Of a stretch of DNA of 64,000 nt, positions 61,401-64,000 are shown in pieces. Under the pieces are notes generated by a model, which saw only the letters and a list, made by a program, of their open reading frames with translations, made no database searches and had not been told where the DNA came from. The DNA lies in NCBI RefSeq assembly GCF_014652695.1, contig NZ_BMZH01000004.1, positions 100,619 to 164,618 of the forward strand, read 5' to 3'. Within the stretch, counting starts at the first letter, position 1. Every line of letters starts with the position of its first letter. Origin of the DNA: Algimonas arctica (GTDB lineage Bacteria; Pseudomonadota; Alphaproteobacteria; Caulobacterales; Maricaulaceae). The translations under genes were made by a program, and so were the position numbers.

Positions 61401-64000
61401 GTCCAACCGTCCTCAACTGAACTGGTCGTTGTACCCGCTGAATTCGATACCGTGACAGAAACTGTCGTCGTCCAAGACGCATCGACAGAGTTTGTGTCGA
61501 TCCCGGCTGAATTTGAAGCTGTGACCGAAACAATTGTTCTCAAACCTGCCTCGACAGAGCTGGTCGCAACACCGGCGACATTCCGTAACGTGACAGAAAC
61601 TGTTGTTGTTCAAGATGCGAGCGTTGAATTTATCAGTGTTCCCGCTGTCTTCGAAGACTTCTCCGAGACCATCGTTGTTCAAGAAGCGACGTCAGAGCTT
61701 ATCGCTCAACCCGCCTCGTTCCGGGAAGTTACAGAAACTGTCGTTGTTCAAGACGCGACCACCGAATTGGTGGCAATTCCCGCTCAATTCGAAACCGTCA
61801 CTGAAACGGTCGTCGTTCAGCCGGCTACGGTTGAGTATATCGCCGTTGCTGCCGAGTATGAAACCATCAACGAGACTTACGTTTCTCGCGATGGCGCCTC
61901 ATTGCTCCGCGTGATCCCGGCTCAGTTCGAAACTGTAACTGAACGCGTTCTGATGCAAGACGCAGCGACCCGTATCGAAGTGATGCCATCGACTTACCGC
62001 ACTGTGACAGAGACAATTGTTATCTCACCACAGCGTGTCGAAATCGAAGTCATCCCGGCCGTCTATGAAACTCGCACAGAGCAGGTCATCATTGAGCCCG
62101 CGCGTGAAGAGTGGAAACCTGGCACACAAGCCCTGAATGCCGCTCAATTGGGCGCAACAGGCCGCGTCAACACCAACACACGCGGTCAGTTCACTGTGTT
62201 TAACGGTGTGTCTGAGCAAGTCGTCGAATCAACGCAAACAATCGTAACGCAGACGGGCGAAATCCTCTGCCGCGTGTTGGTCCCTGCTAAATATAAGGCC
62301 ATTACCAAGACGATTTTGGTTCAACCCGCCCGCGCCATTGAGCGCGTCGTTCCTGCGGTTACGCGTGAAGTGACAAAACGTGTCGTGGATAGCGCCGCCT
62401 CCACACGCGAAATCACGATCCCTGCGGTCTATGAAAACGTCGAAGTCCGTCGTCTGGTCACGCCAGCGCGTGTTGTCGAAATTGATCCCGGTGCCGGTGG
62501 TGCAGGTGGCAATGGCGATTACTCGCAACAGGTCAGCACGGTCCAGATCCAACGTCTGATCGAACAGTCTCGTATTGTTGAACGTGCCGTCCCGGCCGTC
62601 ACGCGCGAAATTTCAACGAACATCGTTCGGACGCCGGCCCGTATGGTCGAGCGTCCAATCCCGGCGATCACGCGCAACGTGACACGTCGTGTCATTGATG
62701 CGCCGGCCCGCGCCGTCGAACGTGGCATCCCAGCGGTTACCCGTCAGGAAACACGTCGCCGGATCGTTCAGCCAGCCCGCACAGTTGAACGTGCGGTTCC
62801 AGCCGTGACGAAAGAAATCACACGCCGCGTTATTGATCGTCCGGCCTCTGTTGTTGAACGTGCCATTCCTGCCGTCACGCGTCAGGAAACACGTCGCGTC
62901 GTCGCAACACCGGCCCGTACAGTTGAACGCGGCATCCCAGCGGTCACACGTGAGGAGACACGCCGTGTCATCCGCACACCGGCTCGTGTCGTAGAGCGTG
63001 CGATCCCAGCGGTCACACGCCTCGAGGATGTTCGTCGCGTCACGCGTCCAGCCGCCACAGTGGAACGGGCCATCCCGGCAATCACCAAAACGGTAGAGCG
63101 TCGTGTTCTAGCGACACCAGCCCGCGCCGTTGAACGGGCGATCCCCGCGGTCACGAAGCAAATCCAACGCCGTGTTGTAGCCAATGCAGCCGCTGTTGTA
63201 GAACGGCCAATCCCAGCCGTGACCCGTCAGGTCACACGCCGGGTCGTCGATGCAGCCGCGTCCGTCGTTGAACGCACCATCCCGGCCGTCACACGCGTCG
63301 AACAGCGTCGTGTTGTCCGGACCCCTGCTCGCACCGTCGAAGTGGCCGTTCCTGCGGTTACGAAGCAAATCCAGCGCCGCATCTTGCGGACACCGGCAGC
63401 GGTCACAGAACGCGGTATCCCGGCGGTCACCCGTCAGGAAACGCGTCGCGTCATCACGCAACCAGCTCGTACGGTTGAGGTCGCTGTCCCAGCTGTGACC
63501 AAGCAGATCCAGCGCCGCGTCGTACGAACACCCGCCGCCGTCACTGAACGCGCCATCCCAGCGGTCACCCGTCAGGAAACGGTTCGCGTCATTCGTTCGC
63601 CTGCGACCGTCGCAGAACGAAACATTCCGGCTGTGACCAAGCAAATCGAGCGCCGCGTCGTGCGAACACCCGCCGCCGTCACTGAACGTGCCATCCCGGC
63701 GGTCACCCGTCAGGAAACGGTTCGCGTGTTGGCTCAGCCTGCCCGCGTTGTCGAGCGTGCCGTCCCGGCGGTTACCAAGCAAGTTCAGCGCCGTGTTGTG
63801 CGGACACCGGCTGCCGTCACTGAGCGGGGTATCCCTGCTGTGACCCGCGTTGAAGAACGCCGTGTCGTGCGGACACCCGCTGCGGTGACCGAACGGACCA
63901 TCCCGGCCGTGACCAAACAGATCGAGCGCCGCGTCGTGCGAACACCCGCCGCCGTCACTGAACGTGCCATCCCGGCGGTCACCCGTCAGGAAACGGTTCG
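58422..64000 (+). CDS. Giant secreted 23-residue-repeat protein (3' end outside window)
   Basis: ATG at 58422; 1,859 complete codons without a stop, still open at the window end. Sec signal MKRTLLMAASVAVLAAPSVA with likely cleavage before QD. Then: a first module starting at Cys33 (GECFARVIVPA) with two 23-residue units; a 137-residue insert; 44 more units; a linker with EEWKPG; a second module starting at Cys1283 (GEILCRVLVPA) with basic 23-residue units to the edge. These are the only cysteines. Units read PA-x-F-E-T-V-T-E-T-V-V-V-Q and look like two beta strands each. Shorter proteins with the same two Cys-led modules, some ending in OmpA domains, are familiar to me from other marine bacteria. 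Likely an envelope or surface protein; function unknown. Confidence 0.93.
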   Translation, partial: MKRTLLMAASVAVLAAPSVAQDLPPGNPLPGECFARVIVPAQYEISTEQVVLREESFEIRTIPPVIETGTERVLVQEESFQIVPVGSGTGAVLVPGVGRIQIIFSGVTYTIDAGRNIIDASGNRIGSVNANGDLVAANGSLILAGAVDPVTYIGLANGVATRLTIGGNTFGIDSGFGVRDASGSVIGTINNRGAIVATDGRVIVANAVNSFANGTGGTVVSASPTFRNVTETVVIQEASTQLVTIPPVYETRTETILVRPETVEYVTTPAVFEDFTDNVIVKAASTEFVSIPPVFETVTENVVVQDAANRLIITPAAYNDVTETVVIQPATVEYQTVPAVFEERSATITVQEASSELLITPAVFETVTENVVVQDQTVELISTAPVFATVNETLVVTPAFSQLVTTPAVFESVTETVVLQPATLEYVSVPAVFEDVTQTIVLQEASSELVIIPAAFEAVTETIIVQDASVELVSVPAVFEDVTETIVTRAAATQLVATAPVFETVTETVVVQPATVEYAAVPAQFEDYTQTVVIQEASNELVAVPAVFEAVTETVIVQPASVEYDSIPAQFDTVSETIVVQEAATELVTIPAQFETVTETVVVQPATVEYVGTAAVFNDVTETIVVQEASSELIAIAPVFETVAETVIIQPAGVEYTAVPAQFESVTETLVVQEASAEFVSIPAQFETVTETVIIQPATVQYVSVPASFETVQETIIVQDASSELIAVPPVFETVAETVVVQPASTVFETIPAAYEEQQVTVVVQDASAELITVPAVFETVTETVVVQPAGVEYVTTPAVFETVQETFVVQNASTELVAIAPVFETVTETVVVQPATVKFDTFPATFTNQDYTVVVQEASTELVTIPAAFETVTETVVIQPASVAFQTVPAEFVTEEYQVVVQDASSELVTQPATFREITETVVVQDASSELVVTPARFETVTETVVIQDASVELINVDAVFETVTETVVVQAASVEFQSVPAQFETYQETVVVQPSSTELVVVPAEFDTVTETVVVQDASTEFVSIPAEFEAVTETIVLKPASTELVATPATFRNVTETVVVQDASVEFISVPAVFEDFSETIVVQEATSELIAQPASFREVTETVVVQDATTELVAIPAQFETVTETVVVQPATVEYIAVAAEYETINETYVSRDGASLLRVIPAQFETVTERVLMQDAATRIEVMPSTYRTVTETIVISPQRVEIEVIPAVYETRTEQVIIEPAREEWKPGTQALNAAQLGATGRVNTNTRGQFTVFNGVSEQVVESTQTIVTQTGEILCRVLVPAKYKAITKTILVQPARAIERVVPAVTREVTKRVVDSAASTREITIPAVYENVEVRRLVTPARVVEIDPGAGGAGGNGDYSQQVSTVQIQRLIEQSRIVERAVPAVTREISTNIVRTPARMVERPIPAITRNVTRRVIDAPARAVERGIPAVTRQETRRRIVQPARTVERAVPAVTKEITRRVIDRPASVVERAIPAVTRQETRRVVATPARTVERGIPAVTREETRRVIRTPARVVERAIPAVTRLEDVRRVTRPAATVERAIPAITKTVERRVLATPARAVERAIPAVTKQIQRRVVANAAAVVERPIPAVTRQVTRRVVDAAASVVERTIPAVTRVEQRRVVRTPARTVEVAVPAVTKQIQRRILRTPAAVTERGIPAVTRQETRRVITQPARTVEVAVPAVTKQIQRRVVRTPAAVTERAIPAVTRQETVRVIRSPATVAERNIPAVTKQIERRVVRTPAAVTERAIPAVTRQETVRVLAQPARVVERAVPAVTKQVQRRVVRTPAAVTERGIPAVTRVEERRVVRTPAAVTERTIPAVTKQIERRVVRTPAAVTERAIPAVTRQETV
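58539..58676 (+). repeat. First two 69-bp units of the acidic module
   Basis: Encodes PAQYEISTEQVVLREESFEI and its relative PPVIETGTERVLVQEESFQI, each with three further residues. They are separated from the main array by the insert at 58677-59087. Confidence 0.85.
58677..59087 (+). other. Non-repeat insert with its own two-fold repeat
   Basis: 137 residues, Gly/Asn/Val-rich. Two copies of about 48 residues, from 58716 and 58905, align: IDAGRNIIDASGNRIGSVN with IDSGFGVRDASGSVIGTIN. It interrupts the 23-residue array. No known domain is certain. Confidence 0.75.
59088..62123 (+). repeat. Array of 44 in-phase 69-bp units (acidic)
   Basis: 3,036 bases equal exactly 44 x 69. Every unit is 23 residues with no insertion or deletion. 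The consensus is PA-v-F-E-t-V-T-E-T-V-V-V-Q-x-A-s-x-E-l-v-x-x. Units often alternate between a QEASxELV and a QPATVEYV form, giving a 46-residue higher-order period. Net charge is about -3 per unit. Confidence 0.95.
62124..62282 (+). other. Linker and Cys-led start of the second module
   Basis: 53 residues joining the arrays, including GATGRVNTNTRGQFTVFNG and TGEILCRVLV. The second Cys of the protein lies here, in the same setting (C-x-RV-x-VPA) as the first. Confidence 0.8.
62283..62489 (+). repeat. First three units of the basic module
   Basis: Encodes units starting PAKYKAITKTILVQPARAIE, PAVTREVTKRVVDSAASTRE and PAVYENVEVRRLVTPARVVE. A 34-residue Gly-rich linker (62490-62591, with GAGGAGGNGDYSQQ) separates them from the main basic array. 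Confidence 0.85.
62592..64000 (+). repeat. Main array of basic 69-bp units, cut by window end
   Basis: Twenty complete units from 62592 to 63971 (1,380 = 20 x 69) and a 21st beginning at 63972. Typical unit PAVTKQIERRVVRTPAAVTE followed by RAI. Net charge about +3. The later units are much more alike in DNA than the earlier ones, and KQIE and RQET forms alternate. Confidence 0.95.

Noticed and set aside
60033..61682. Long minus-strand reading frames rich in Asn, Arg, Cys and Asp across the repeat array
   Set aside because: They arise because the 69-bp period keeps all frames free of stops. No start signals; the plus frame has a signal peptide and protein-level conservation.
62519..63982. Minus-strand Thr/Arg/Ala repeat frames in the basic array
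   Set aside because: Mirror images of the plus-strand repeats, with no ribosome site or independent constraint.
59088..64000. CRISPR-like regular spacing
   Set aside because: The 69-bp units are contiguous coding repeats without spacers, and there is no cas gene.
1..64000. tRNA, rRNA or riboswitch genes
   Set aside because: No cloverleaf, rRNA segment or known aptamer core was recognised in the intergenic regions.

Overview
The window reads as chromosomal DNA of a marine-type alphaproteobacterium, most likely near the Hyphomonadaceae/Maricaulales. This is an inference. It rests on the gene orders rne / amidase-PBP1A-prfB, bcp-DUF455-M23-bactofilin and iscR-cysteine desulfurase-sufB...sufC-sufD-sufS, on an Entner-Doudoroff operon under a LacI-type regulator, and on moderate GC. 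No rRNA, tRNA, CRISPR array, phage or transposase was seen.

Layout. 1-5.8 kb: tail of trhO, a GST, YbjN-like protein, proC, an OmpR/EnvZ-type two-component pair and ilvE. 5.9-7.3 kb: a small exported protein, then an alpha/beta-hydrolase lipoprotein gene lying between a displaced 3' fragment of sufA and intact sufA. 7.3-16.5 kb: a long minus-strand Fe-S assembly operon starting at iscR, with two cysteine desulfurases, sufB/C/D, sufT, sufA and several unfamiliar passengers. 16.6-28.7 kb: serine hydrolase, anmK, tyrS, a YhdP/AsmA-like giant, bcp-DUF455, M23 peptidase-bactofilin, a hypothetical gene and prfB with its programmed frameshift. 28.7-39.3 kb: PBP1A, amidase, RNase E, BepA-like M48 protease, DsbA-like lipoprotein and an SMP-30 lactonase. 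39.3-47.6 kb: Entner-Doudoroff block glk-edd-pgl-zwf, lacI-type regulator, eda, and alr. 47.6-57.8 kb: penicillin acylase-type hydrolase, a run of small lipoprotein genes (Kazal, cupin), a CoxE-like VWA protein, FKBP, a TadG-like VWA pilus protein with a decayed duplicate of its tail, and an M16 peptidase.

The standout feature is the last 5.6 kb. One plus-strand reading frame opens at 58422 with a Sec signal peptide and is still open at 64000, after 1,859 complete codons. It is built from 23-residue (69-bp) units. There are two units, a 137-residue insert, then 44 units in perfect phase (acidic, Glu-rich), a linker, and a second array (basic, Arg-rich) of 3 plus 20 units and a 21st cut by the window edge. 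The only two cysteines visible begin the two modules. It looks like a strongly expanded member of a secreted repeat family known to me from much shorter proteins.

Regulatory sites worth noting are an IscR-type operator on the iscR promoter, two matching palindromes in front of zwf and eda, and a REP-like inverted repeat inside the suf operon.
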